DNA of 64,000 bases, taken from the NCBI RefSeq assembly GCF_042477335.2, contig NC_091249.1, positions 52,560,001 to 52,624,000 of the forward strand, in the 5' to 3' direction. A program made the position numbers and the translations under genes. A model generated the notes under the pieces. It was not told where the DNA came from and searched no databases. It saw only the letters and a list, made by a program, of their open reading frames with translations. Positions within the stretch are counted from its first letter, which is position 1. Each line of letters starts with the position of its first letter. Source of the stretch: Ovis canadensis (taxonomy: Eukaryota; Chordata; Mammalia; Artiodactyla; Bovidae). This document shows positions 22,549 to 33,180 of the stretch, in pieces.

Positions 22549-23019
22549 GCAGGGACATATCTATGGAAGTTCTGAAATGACTGAATATATTATCAAAGAA
22601 CACATCAACTTTGCATAAGATGACTACCTTGTTCTACTAAACATGACGACAAATACCAGGAGGTACATGTTGATAAATGGTTTAACGTAGCACTATAAAT
22701 ACAAAACTAAGAATATTCTGGGGAAGACCTTCCCACACAGTGATATTAATCACTTTATCAACATTGATTAGATTGCTTTCAAAAAGTGACGAGATTTTTA
22801 AAAGTATTCTTAAGTTTTCTCTTTTGTTGAATCTCATTTTATATACTCCATCCCTAGAAATAACCTCTTCTAGAACAATGACCCAAGAAACAAAATTCAT
22901 CTATCATCTCTTTAAACTTAGAGCCAGCTCTTTCTGGGAGTGTCAATGAACATACCAAACTGAGTGAGCTGAGTGACTGGCTGGGTGACGGGTTCCTGTG
23001 AGGTCTCCGCTAGTTTTGC

Positions 23020-23163
23020 GGGGCTTCCCAGGTGGCACTAGTGGTCATGGCAACCCACTCCAGTATTCTTGCCAGGAGACTCCCATGGACTGAGGAGCCT
23101 GGAGGGCTACAGTCTATTGGGTTGCAAAAAATCAGATACGACTGAAGCGACTTAGCACACACA
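23020..23163 (+). mobile_element. Bov-tA SINE with internal deletion
   Basis: The head (GGGGCTTCCCAGGTGGCACT) joins directly to CATGGCAACCCACTCCAGT. The central tRNA-unrelated part is missing. The 3' end is at CTTAGCACACACA. Confidence 0.85.
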
Positions 23164-23545
23164 AGCAGGAACTGTCCAAACTCCTCCTTATATATTTTTA
23201 ACAAATACTGTGTTAATGTTTCTAGTGTTTTAAAATACAGCATACTAAATAAATATATTTCACTATTTTTTATTCCCTAAAAATTTACAACAGGCTGTAA
23301 GAAAGTTTTTAATTTTATAGCAAAAATGTTTAAGGATCACAGAAAAAAATAATTTTCCCTGTTGATTATTAAGATTTCTTTGCATGGTTTGAACACTTAC
23401 ATTCATTTTTGTAGTTCTAAGCTACCATGCAAAGTTAGGACTCTCTGTACCTGCTTTGAAGAGAGACTACTGTATGTATTATCTGCCCTTCTCTGTACCT
23501 TTCACCTGAATTCGCTTAGTAATGTAATGTAGAGCCTTAATCCTG

Positions 23546-24398
23546 TTTTTTTTTTTGCTTTATTTTTATTTATTTTTTAAATTTTTATTTTTACTTTATT
23601 TTACTTTACAATACTATATTGGTTTTGCCATACATTGACATGAATCCGCCACGGGTGTACATGAGTTCCCAATCCTGAACCCCCCTCCCACCTCCCACCC
23701 CATGTCATCTCTCTGGATCATCCCCGTGCACCAGCCCCAAGCATCCTGTATCCTGTATCGAACACAGACTGGCGATTCATTTCTCACATGATAGTATACA
23801 TGTTTCAGTGCCTTCTCCCAAATCATCCCACCCTCTCCCTCTCCCTCAGAGTCCAAAAGTCCTTTCTATACATCTGTGTCTCTTTTGCTGTCTCACATAC
23901 AGGGTTATCATTACCATCTTTCTAAATTCCATATATATGTGTTAGTATACTGTATTGGTGTTTCTCTTTCTGGCTTACTTCACTCTGTATAATAGGCTCC
24001 AGTTTCATCCATCTCATTAGAACTGATTCAAATGCATTCTTTTTAATGGCTGAGTAATACTCCATTGTGTATATGTATCACAGCTTTCTTATCCATTCAT
24101 CTGCTGATGGACATCTAGGTTGTTTCCATGTCCTGGCTATTATAAACAGTGCTGCAATGAACATTGGGGTCCATGTGTCTCTTTCAATTCTGGTTTCCTC
24201 AGTGTGTATGCCCAGCAGTGGGATTGCTGGGTCATATGGCAGTTCTATTTATAAATTTTTAAGGAATCTCCACACTGTTCTCCATAGTGGCTGTACTAGT
24301 TTACATTCCCACCAACAGTGTAAGAGGGTTCCCTTTTCTCCACACCCTCTCCAGCATTTATTTCTTGCAGACTTTTGGACTGCAGCCATTCTGACTGG
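23546..24398 (-). mobile_element. Bovine-type L1 3' end of the transduction unit
   Basis: Antisense L1 with the bovine-type 3' terminus (ACAATACTATATTGGTTTTG and CATACATTGACATGAATCCG near 23608-23649) and the usual ORF2-tail blocks up to GCAGCCATTCTGACTGG at 24398. It is well conserved and so fairly young. It is 5'-truncated. Confidence 0.9.
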
Positions 24399-25385
24399 CC
24401 AGCACCACTTTTTGAAGGACCCATCTCTCCTCCATTGTATATTCTTGCTTCCTTTTTCTTAGTTTACCAGAAGTGCCTGGTTCAGGATTTAAATCCCATT
24501 TCACTGATCTATATTTCTGTTTTGTGATACCACCATACTCTTTAGATTATAGTAGCTTTGTAGTATACTCTAAAATCAGAGACCCCAATTCCTCCAGCTA
24601 CTTTTTTTTTCTTTTTTTCCTCTTTTCTTTTGAAGTAGAATGAGTGTATAGGAATGCAAGATATTTCTGTGTATTAACGTTGCATCATCACATTGATAAA
24701 CTCTAGTCATGTTCTGGTATTACGGCATCTCCAAATAGTGATGGTTTTACTTCTTTTCCCTAGCTCTTTTTTTCCCTATTGGGCCTGGTTGAAGGCTTGT
24801 TAATGTTGGTTATCCTTTATAAAAATCAAGCTCCCGATTTTATTGATCTTTTCAATTTTTGGTCTATTTCATTTAGTTTCTACCACTATTTCCTTCTACT
24901 GACTCTGAGCTTTCTTTGTTCTACTTTTCCTAATTCCTTTGGATGGCAACTTAGGTGATTTATATGAGACTATCCTTATTCCTTGAGGTACACTTGTGTT
25001 GGTATTAAAATCACTCTTATAAGTTTTTGCTGTATCTCTTGTATTTTGGAAATTTGTTCTCCCATTTTCATTTTTTTGGAGAAATATTTCCTGATTTCCT
25101 CTTTGATTTCTTAATTTTCTCATTAGGTTTTTTATTATATGCTTTTCAGTCACCATAGGTTTGTGTTTTTCTCATTTTGTTTCATTTTGTTTCCTTTAGT
25201 TGATTTCTGCTTTCATATCACTGTGCTCCATAAATGCATAATGCAGTTTCTATACTTTTAAGTTTGAGAAGACGTGTTACTTGGGCTATCATGGATCTAC
25301 CTTGGCATATACTCCACAAGCACTATAAAAACTGTTGTTTTTTTTTTAAATTTAATGTTCTTTATATATTTACTAAGTACAACTA

Positions 25386-25594
25386 TTGTGGCTCAGAGGT
25401 TAAAGCGTCTCCCTGGAATGTGGAAGACCCAGGTTTGATCCCTGGGTGGGGAAGATTCCCTGGAGAAGGAAATGGCAACCCACTCCAGTACTCTTGCCTG
25501 GAGAATCCCATGGAGGGAGGAGCCTGGTAGGCTACAATCCATGGGGTCGCAAAGAGTCAGACATGACTGAGTGACTTCACTTTCACTTTCTTTC
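25386..25594 (+). mobile_element. Bov-tA SINE, right-arm specific
   Basis: Well-preserved copy from TTGTGGCTCAGAGGTTAAAG to the CTTCACTTTCACTTTC tail. Its site is within about 20 bp of the homologue of the left-arm SINE insertion (5623). The position and the relative orientation differ, so this is an independent event. Confidence 0.9.
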
Positions 25595-25770
25595 ATTCTA
25601 ATGTCATTTAAGACCACTGTTTCCTTAGTGATTTGCTGTCTAGATGATTAGTCTATTGATGAAGATGAATTGTTAACATTTCCTGTTGTTCTTGTATTAT
25701 TGCTAATGTTTCCCTTCATATAAGTGAATATTTGCTTTATCCTTTAGTTTCTCTTATCTTAGGTATACAA

Positions 25771-25950
25771 AGCAAAAGTCGCTCACTCTTTGCAACCCCA
25801 TGGACTTTACAGTCCATGGAATTCTCCAAACCAGAATACTGGAATGGGTAGCCTTTGCCTTCTCCAGGGGATCTTCCCAACCCAAGGATCAAACCCAGGT
25901 CTCCTGAATTGCAGGCAGATTCTTTACCAGCTGAGCCACAAGGGAAGCCC
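25771..25950 (-). mobile_element. Bov-tA SINE, right-arm specific
   Basis: Reverse-oriented copy (CAGGGGATCTTCCCAACCCA; head at GCCACAAGGGAAGCCC). It is absent from the homologous left-arm position near 5420. Confidence 0.88.
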
Positions 25951-26202
25951 TAGATATATATATGTTAGCAAATATTTTTAGTATGTACCCTTCTTGTGTT
26001 GATTCCTTTCACATTATGTAATACCCTTTGTCTTATGCAATAAAGACAAATTTTCTTCAAAGTCTATTTTTTCTGGTATGAATATTGCAATCCCCCTTCC
26101 TTATAATGTTCATATTGCATAAAATACCTTTTCCATTCCCTTACATTCATTCTTTGTGAAAATTTAGTCTGAAGCTGGTCTCTTGCATGCAATATATAGA
26201 TA

Positions 26203-26421
26203 TGTGTGCTAAGCTGCTCAGTCATATCTGACTCTTTGTGACCCCATGGACTGTAGCCTGCTAGGCTCCTCTGGCCATGGAATTTTTCAGGCAAGAATAC
26301 CGGAGTGGGTTGCCACTTCCTCCTCTAGGTGATCTTTCCAACCCAGGGACTGAACTCACATCTTCCACATTTCCTGTATTGGCAGGCAGTTTCTTTACTA
26401 GTGCACCACCTGGGAAGCCCA
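26203..26421 (-). mobile_element. Bov-tA SINE shared by both arms (twin of 4964-5186)
   Basis: Reverse-oriented copy at the inverted homologue of the left-arm site. The same L1 wording abuts it in both arms (CCCATNTATATGCTG on one side, GAGACNAGCTTCAG-like on the other, read in the L1 direction). It marks the duplication as post-insertion. Confidence 0.85.
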
Positions 26422-26535
26422 GCATATAGATGGGCTCTGCTTTTTTATCCACTCTGCTAACTTATGTCTCTTTATTGAATCATTTATCCCACTGGCACTT
26501 AAAGTAATTATTGATATGTATGTACTTACTGAAAT

Positions 26536-26541
26536 TTTATT
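26536..26541 (-). terminator. Candidate polyadenylation signal of OR-2
   Basis: AATAAA on the minus strand downstream of the OR-2 stop, at the same place as in OR-1. Use is not shown. Confidence 0.4.
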
Positions 26542-26560
26542 ACTCATTTTCCAGTTTTTA

Positions 26561-26922
26561 TAGTTCTTTTAAAATCATTCAGGATAATAAATGTCATTTG
26601 AGAAAAATTATCTTTAATTAACCCATGTTGTACCACAAAATTAATCAAAATTTCCAAGTCTTTCTTCTCCAAGGCTGGGAAAAGCTTTGTGAAAGTAGGA
26701 AAATGCACAAATAAAAATGGAAAAGTAGGAAAATGGACAAAAGAAAATGAACAAAAAATCAGCAGATAGAGGGGGAAACTTAAAATAGTGAGTATACAAA
26801 TTGTCTAAAGTGTTCAAATCAAAGAAATGGAAAATTTAAGAAATTAATACAAACAACAAGTTCAACACCCACAATCTGATCAAACAATAGGGATTCCTTG
26901 TTTTAAGGTTTTGAGTCATTCT
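26561..26922 (-). other. 3' flank/UTR region of OR-2
   Basis: The reverse complement is close to 4486-4850 behind OR-1, with small gaps. No other gene was seen. Confidence 0.6.
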
Positions 26923-27891
26923 TCAAGGATGATTCTTCAGATCCAGAACAATTTTCCTTTTTATAACTGCCATCTGAAAGAATCCTTTCAGAGCCCTCTT
27001 TATGTCCTTATTTCTCAGACTGTAGATGAAGGGGTTCAGCATGGGTGTGACCACAGTGTACATCACCGAGGCTGTTGCACTTGAGTGTGAGCTGTGGGTA
27101 GCAGCCGAGCTAAGGTACACTCCTAGGCTTGAACAATAATATAGGAAGACAACCGAGAGGTGGGATACACAGGTGGAAAATGCTTTATATTTCCCCTGAG
27201 GTGATGAGATTCCACGTACGGAGAACACTATCTTAGAGTAAGAATAAAGAATACCAGCCAGGGGGCCACCACCCAACAATACTGATGTAAAATACATAAA
27301 AACATCATTAAGAAAAGTGTCACAACAAGCAAGTAGTACAACCTGTTTGATTTCACAGAAAAAGTGGGGGATTTCCAAATCTGTACAGAAGGACAGCTGT
27401 AAGACCAGTAAGCTTTCTAACAAGGAAAACAGGGCACTAGTGATACAGCACACCAGCACCAGCAGCCCACAGAGCCAGGGGTTCATGATGGCTGTGTAGT
27501 GCAGGGGGCGGCAGATGGCCAAGAAGCGGTCAGAGGCCATCACAGTCAAAAGAAAATCATCCAGTGCTGCAAACAGCATGTAAAAATACATCTGGGTGAT
27601 GCACCCTCCATAGGATATAACTCTGCTCTGAATCTGTATATTTATTAACATCTTTAGGATGGTTGTGGTAGTGAAACAGATGTCAACAAAGGACAAGCTG
27701 GAGATGAAGAAGTACATGGGAGTGTGAAGATGGGAGTCTAAACTGACAGCCAGGATGATGAGCAGATTTCCAAACAAAGTGATCAGATACATGGAGAGGA
27801 ACATTCCAAATATGAATGGTTGCAGTTCTGGTTCCACTGATAAACCCTGAAGAAGAAATCCTGAATTTTGTGTATCATTTCCTGGCACCAT
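26923..27891 (-). CDS. Olfactory receptor family 7 (7A-like), OR-2
   Basis: An intact 322-codon odorant receptor. It differs from OR-1 at about 26 residues by my count, i.e. about 92% identity. The start is MVPGNDTQ by homology and by the acceptor-like CTAG at 27908-27911. Conserved features are N5-D-T, GN42, LHTPMYFF, C97, DR121-122, C169/C179/C189, KAFSTC and PMLNPFIY. Two signature residues are changed: Tyr120 of MAYDR is Ser (MASDRF), and the TM4 Trp149, nearly invariant in class A receptors, is Cys. These may alter folding or signalling or reflect relaxed constraint. OR-1 keeps both but has Pro285. OR-2 lies tail to tail with OR-1. Confidence 0.92.
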   Translation of the reverse strand: MVPGNDTQNSGFLLQGLSVEPELQPFIFGMFLSMYLITLFGNLLIILAVSLDSHLHTPMYFFISSLSFVDICFTTTTILKMLINIQIQSRVISYGGCITQMYFYMLFAALDDFLLTVMASDRFLAICRPLHYTAIMNPWLCGLLVLVCCITSALFSLLESLLVLQLSFCTDLEIPHFFCEIKQVVLLACCDTFLNDVFMYFTSVLLGGGPLAGILYSYSKIVFSVRGISSPQGKYKAFSTCVSHLSVVFLYYCSSLGVYLSSAATHSSHSSATASVMYTVVTPMLNPFIYSLRNKDIKRALKGFFQMAVIKRKIVLDLKNHP

Positions 27892-27907
27892 GTGCTGGTG
27901 TTGATGA

Positions 27908-27925
27908 CTAGGAATAAAAAATACA
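27908..27925 (-). promoter_or_regulatory. Putative 3' splice site before OR-2 coding exon
   Basis: On the minus strand a T-rich tract ends in CCTAG, 16 nt before the ATG at 27891, the same spacing as OR-1. Use is inferred from OR gene structure. Confidence 0.6.
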
Positions 27926-28320
27926 TATATAATTTTGCACAAATAAGTATTATTTAAAATGCTACAATGTATATATTTAAACCATATATATGCAAAGTAA
28001 ACATAAATAAAACATTTAAGAGATGTTTTGCAACATCTCTGACTAGATGTTAGAGAGAGAGGAAATATACAGACTTGTAGGAAAGTCTGTACAGACTGAG
28101 TAGGAAAGGATATCTAAAGTCCTCAGGTGGTCCTATATAGATGGCTATATGGACAAAATTTTCAGACTTTCTCCCAAGGAATTAAACAGTTGTAATGAGA
28201 AATATTTTTTGCATTTGAGGAACATATGGTGAGTACTGGCCATTTTCTAGGCATAAGATTGTGAGAAGCAAAAGCCAAATGATATAATGACAGTGAAAAA
28301 ATATAAGCAAATAAATATTG
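27926..28320 (-). other. 5' flank of OR-2
   Basis: The reverse complement is homologous to 3076-3480 upstream of OR-1. No promoter or leader exon was recognised. Confidence 0.55.
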
Positions 28321-29395
28321 CATATCATGTGACATAGTGACATACGTGAAGACAGAAAAGACGGTATAAAAACAGTGGATGAGGGTGTTATTTATTACTG
28401 AGAATTCGGGAAGACCTAAAAATGATGAAGACAAAGTTATAAACTAATGATAGTTATTAATATATATGCATCTAAAAGAGAAGAGCTGACATGTATAAGG
28501 CAGTTTTTGAGATCTAAATGGAGAAAGCTGACAGCAACAGAAGAAGAGTAGTGGATTTTAACTCCTTGCTTACATAGTGAATAGATCATTGGAACAGCCT
28601 TATATGAAACGTTGGGTTGGAAGGACACATTCTTCTCAAGTGCAAATGGACCTTTCTCAAGAGTAGACCATGTGCTGGGAACAATACAAGCCTTAATAAA
28701 TTTAGAAGATTGACATTATATCAGGCGTTTTCTGATCACAATGGTATGAAACTATAAATCAAGTATAAGAAAAAGTTGGACAAATCATAAATATATGCAG
28801 GTTAAACAATGTGCTACTTAATGATTGGAATATTAGAAATCAAAGGAGTCATAAAATTTATGTATACAAATAAAAATGAATGCATGACATACTTCCACCA
28901 TTGTGATAAAACAAACTTAGTAATAAGAGAGAATTGTATAGTAATCCTCACCTACCACAAGAAACAAGACAGATCTAAACAAACAATCTAAATTTATATC
29001 TAAAAGAATATAGAAAAGGAGCAAAGAGCCAAAAGTCAGTAAAAGAAAGAACATAAGAAAAATCAAAGCAGAAATAAATTCTTCCAAAAAATTAAGAGAG
29101 GACCATCCTTATGAATTTTGTGAAGCCAACCTTATCCTGATACCGAAACCAAACCACGAAACAAGGAAAACAAGAAAATTATAGTCCACTATTTCTGATA
29201 AATGTAGAGCAAAAAGTCTCAACAAAATATAAGCTACTGAATAAAAAAATACCTTAAAAGGACCACACACCATTATTAAGTGGGATTTGTTTCTGGGATG
29301 CAAGGGTGGTCTAACATCTGAAAGTAGTCAACATGAAAATCCATGATAAACTAATGAAAAATAAATACCATGTATAACAATATGGATGTTATAAT
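28321..29395 (+). mobile_element. Old L1 ORF2 fragment, right arm
   Basis: Right-arm homologue (inverted) of the left-arm L1 at about 1345-3075: endonuclease-like wording at about 28620-28760 and later ORF2 wording at 29100-29340. About 0.6 kb is deleted near 29078, which removes the site of the CHR-2 SINE. Confidence 0.75.
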
Positions 29396-29801
29396 GCAAA
29401 CACAGATCTTGCAGAACACCAGCTGAGAATGGGCACGAGTACCTGACCGCCAGAAAAGAATACACAGTGCCACACAAATTTTGGTAGGATGAGTAAATGG
29501 GAGAAAAAGAGGAGGGTGAGCAGAACTGCATCTGCACCTGGAGGCTGGGGGAACTGAAGCAGCGGGTCAGAACCCACACTGAGGCGATTGTCTGGGAAGA
29601 GGAGAAACACTTGAAGCCGTTGGAGAGTGAAACAGCTGATCTGTGACAGTCTGACTGGAATGAGAATCACATAGACCATCCTTGCTGCAGCAGTATTTAC
29701 CTCAGACAGGGACGAAAATCCCTTAGAAAGAACAGCGATTGGGAGCTGGAGTGTAGAGATCTGAGAGCAACCCTAGGGCGAGGTCTACTATTGACCGCAG
29801 G
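29396..29801 (+). mobile_element. Probable L1 5' UTR segment
   Basis: GC-richer sequence without ORFs that interrupts the right arm and abuts BovB G. Its position suggests it is the 5' UTR start of the large sense L1 that resumes after BovB G at about 33181. I infer this from context rather than from a recognised consensus. Confidence 0.45.
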
Positions 29802-32800
29802 GTTCAGTTCAGTTCAGTTCAGTCGCTCAGTCTTGTCTGACTCTTTGCGACCCCATGAATCGCAGCACGCCAGGCCTCCCTGTCCATCACCAACTCCCGG
29901 AGTACACTCAAACTCACGTCCATCGAGTCCGTGATGCCATCCAGCCATCTCATCCTGGGTCGTCCCCTTCTCCTCCTGCCCCCAATCCCTCCCAGCATCA
30001 GAGTCTTTTCCAATGAGTCAACTCTTCTCATGAGGTGGCCAAAGTACTGGAGTTTCAGCTTTAGCATCATTCCTTCCAAAGAAATCCCAGGGTTGATCTC
30101 CTTCAGAATGGACTGGTTGGATCTCCTTGCAGTCCAAGGAACTCTCAAGAGTCTTCTCCAACACCGCAATTCAAAAGCATCAATTCTTCAGTGCTCAACC
30201 TTCTTCACAGTCCAACTCTCACATCCATACATGACTACTAGAAAAACCATAGCCTTGACTAGACTGACCTTAGTCGGCAAAGTAATGTCTCTGCTTTTGA
30301 ATATGCTATCTAGGTTGCGCATAACTTTTCTTCCAAGGAGTAAATGTCTTTTAATTTCATGGCTGCAGTCACCATCTGCAGTGATTTTGGAGCCCACAAA
30401 AATAAAGTATGACACTGTTTCCACTGTTTCCCCATCTATTTTCCATGAAGTGATGGGACCAGATGCCATGATCTTCGTTTTCTGAATGTTGAGCTTTAAG
30501 CCAACTTTTTCACTCTCCTCTTTCACTTTCATCAAGAGGCTTTTTAATTCTTCTTCACTTTCTGCCATAAGGGTGGTGTCATCTGCATATCTGAGGTTAT
30601 GGATATTCCTCCCAGCAGTCTTGATTCCAGCTTGTGTTTCTTCCAGTCCAGCGTTTCTCATGAAGTACTCTGCATAGAAGTTAAATAAGCAGGGTGACAA
30701 TACACAGCCTTGATGTACTCCTTTTCCTATTTGGAACCAATCTGTCGTTCCATGTCGAGTTCTAACTGTTGATTCCTAACCTGCATATAGATTTCTCAAG
30801 AGGCAGGTCAGGTGGTCTGGTATCCCCATCTCTCTCAGAATTTTTCACAATTTATTGTGATCCACACAGTCAAAGGCTTTGGCATAGTCAATAAAGCAGA
30901 AATAGATGTTTTTCTGGAACTCTTTTGCTTTTTCCATGATCCAGCTGATGTTGGCAATTTGATCTCTGGTTCCTCTGCCTTTTCTAAAACCAACTTGAAC
31001 ATCAGGAAGTTCATGGTTCACGTATTGCTGAAGCCTGGCTTGGAGAATTTTGAGCATTACTTTACTAGCATGTGAGATGAGTGCAATTGTGTGGTAGTTT
31101 GAGCATTCTTTGGCATTGCCTTTCTTTGGGATTGGAATGAAAACTGACCTTTTCCAGTCCTGTGGCCACTGCTGAGTTTTTCAAATTTGTTGGCATATTG
31201 AGTGCAGCACTTTCACAGCATCATCTTTCAGGATTTGAAATAGCTCAACTGGAATTGCATCACCTCCACTAGCTTTGTTTGTAGTGATGCTTTCCAAGGC
31301 CCACTTGACTTCACATTCTAGGATGTCTGGCTCTAGATGAGTGATCACACCATCGTGATTATCTTGTTCTTGAAGACCTTTTTTGTATAGTTCTTCTGTG
31401 TATTCTTGCCACCTCTTCTTAATATCTTCTGCTTCTGTTAGGTCCAGACCATTTCTGTCCTTTATCAAGCCCATCTTTGCATGAAATGTTCCCTTGGTAT
31501 CTCTAATTTTCTTGAAGCAATCTCTAGTCTTTCCCATTCTGTTGTTTTCCTCTATTTCTTTGCATTGATCGCTGAAGAAGACTTTCTTATCTCTCTTTGC
31601 TATTCTTTGCAACTCTGCATTCAGATGCTTATATCTTTCCTTTTCTCCTTTGCTTTTCACTTCTCTTTTTTCACAGCTATTTGAAAGGCCTCCCCAGACA
31701 GCCATTTGGCTTTTTTGCATTTCTTTTCCATGGGGATGGTCTTGATCCCTGTCTCCTGTACAATGTCATGAACCTCAGTCCATAGTTCATTAGGCACTCT
31801 ATCTATCAGATCTAGGCCTTTAAATCTATTTCTCACTTCCACTGTATAATCATAAGGGATTTGATTTAGGTCATGCCTGAATGGTCTAGTGGTTTCCCCT
31901 ACTTTCTTCAATTTGAGTCTGAATTTGGCAATAAGGAGCTCATGATCTGAGCCACAGTCAGCTCCTGGTCTTGTTTTTGTTGACTGTATAGAGCTTCTCC
32001 ATCTTTGGCTGCAAAGAATATAATCAATCTGATTTCAGTGTTGACCATGTGATGATGTCCGTGTGTAGAGTCTTCTCTTGTGTTGTTGGAAGAGGGTGTT
32101 TGCTATGACCAGTGCATTTTCTTGGCAAAACTCTATTAGTCTTTCCCCTGCTTTATTCCACATTCCAAGGCCAAATTTGCCTGTTACTCCAGGTGTTTCT
32201 TGACTTCCTACTTTTGCATTCCAGTTCCCTATAATGAAAAGGACATCTTTTTTGGGTGTTAGTTCTAAAAGGTCTTGTAGGTCTTCATAGAACCATTCAA
32301 CTTCAGCTTCTTCAGTGTTACTGGTTGGGGCATAGACTTGGATAACCATGATATTGAATGGTTTGCCTTGGAGATGAACAGAGGTCATTCTGCCGTTTTT
32401 GAGATTGCATCCAAGTACTGCATTTCGGACTCTTTTGTTGACCATGATGGCTACTCCATTTCTTCTGAGGGATTCCTGCCCGCAGTAGTAGATATAATGG
32501 TCATCTGAGTTAAATTCACCCATTCCAGTCCATTTTAGTTCACTGATTCCTAGAATGTCGATGTTCACTCTTGCCATCTCCTGTTTACCACTTCCAATTT
32601 GCCTTGATTCATGGACCTGACATTCCAAGTTCCTATGCGATATTGCTCTTTACAGCATCAGACCTTGCTTCTATCACCAGTCATATCCACAACTGGGTAT
32701 TGTTTTTGCTTTGACTCCATCCCTTCATTCTTTCTGGAGTTATTTCTCCACTGATCTCCAGTAGCATATTGGGCACCTACTGACCTGGGGAGTTCCTCTT

Positions 32801-33180
32801 TTGGTATCCTATCATTTTGCCTTTTCATACTGTTCATGGGGTTCTCAAGGCAAGAATACTGAAGTGATTTGCCATTCCCTTTTCCAGTGGACCACATTCT
32901 GTCAGACTTCTCCACCATGACCTGCCTGTCTTGGGTTACCCCACGGGCATGGCTTAGTTTCATTGAGCTAGACAAGGCTGTGGTCCTAGCGTGATTAGAT
33001 TGACTAGTTTTCTGTGAGTATGGTTTCAGTGTGTCTGTCCTCTGATGCCGTTTTGCAACACCTAGATGGCCCAACGGGGTGTGAGGAGGGAGATCACAGT
33101 GGGAAGTGCCTGTGGAGGCAAATCCAGCAGCCATGAAGGCAAAGCGATACTGCTGAGTCATGTGTAGGGGGTGGAGCCAT
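29802..33180 (-). mobile_element. BovB LINE copy G, nearly full length (3.4 kb)
   Basis: The most complete BovB here. In minus-strand order it has an N-terminal region (32658-33161 frame), an apurinic-like endonuclease domain (32035-32628 frame: RVNIDILGISELKWTG; IIGNWNAKVG where the family has GDWNAKVG), a linker, then reverse transcriptase (30188-31057 frames: FIDYAKAFDCVDHNKL, RYADD) and a C-terminal region (29819-30169). It ends in CAGTTCAGTTCAGTTCAG repeats. At least five separate frames show that it is inactive. The 5' end is uncertain by tens of bases because it abuts L1 5' UTR-like sequence. Confidence 0.92.

Larger units (their letters stand above)
22526..23545 (-). other. Transduced 3' flanking sequence
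   Basis: Non-L1 sequence carried by the L1 unit. A 72-codon frame at 22682-22900 matches no family I recognise. It may be chance, or part of a gene 3' end or UTR near the source L1. The segment contains a Bov-tA at 23020-23163, which was either present in the source or inserted later. The source locus is unknown. Confidence 0.6.
22518..24398 (-). mobile_element. L1 retrotransposition unit with about 1-kb 3' transduction
   Basis: The whole 1.88-kb unit is flanked by CCAGCACCACT at 22507-22517 and 24399-24409, inside an otherwise continuous antisense L1. On the minus strand it reads as a 5'-truncated L1 3' end (24398 down to about 23546, ending in an A-rich tail). About 1.0 kb of non-L1 sequence follows (23545 down to 22526) and then a terminal poly(A), seen as T8 at 22518-22525. 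An AATAAA signal lies about 18 nt before that poly(A). This is the structure expected when an L1 transcript reads through its own weak signal and carries downstream DNA. A Bov-tA lies in the transduced part. Confidence 0.82.
24399..26560 (-). mobile_element. Large antisense L1, third segment (ORF2 RT/endonuclease)
   Basis: Antisense L1 ORF2 continues from the target duplication. Reverse-transcriptase-region wording occupies 24410-25000. Endonuclease-region wording continues to about 26560, close to OR-2. From about 25005 it is homologous, inverted, to the left-arm L1 (4855-6219). Three Bov-tA SINEs interrupt it. Confidence 0.78.
25005..29395. repeat. Right arm of inverted duplication containing OR-2 (inner part)
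   Basis: The reverse complement matches left-arm positions from about 6219 back to about 1345: L1 endonuclease segment, shared Bov-tA, OR 3' flank, OR gene, OR 5' flank and upstream L1. About 0.6 kb (left 1655-2265) is missing near 29078. The arm is interrupted at about 29395 by L1 insertion sequence and resumes at 41906. Confidence 0.85.

Noticed and set aside
22682-22900. A 72-codon minus-strand frame as a host gene.
   Set aside because: It lies inside the L1-transduced segment, has no recognised family, and is more likely chance or UTR sequence.
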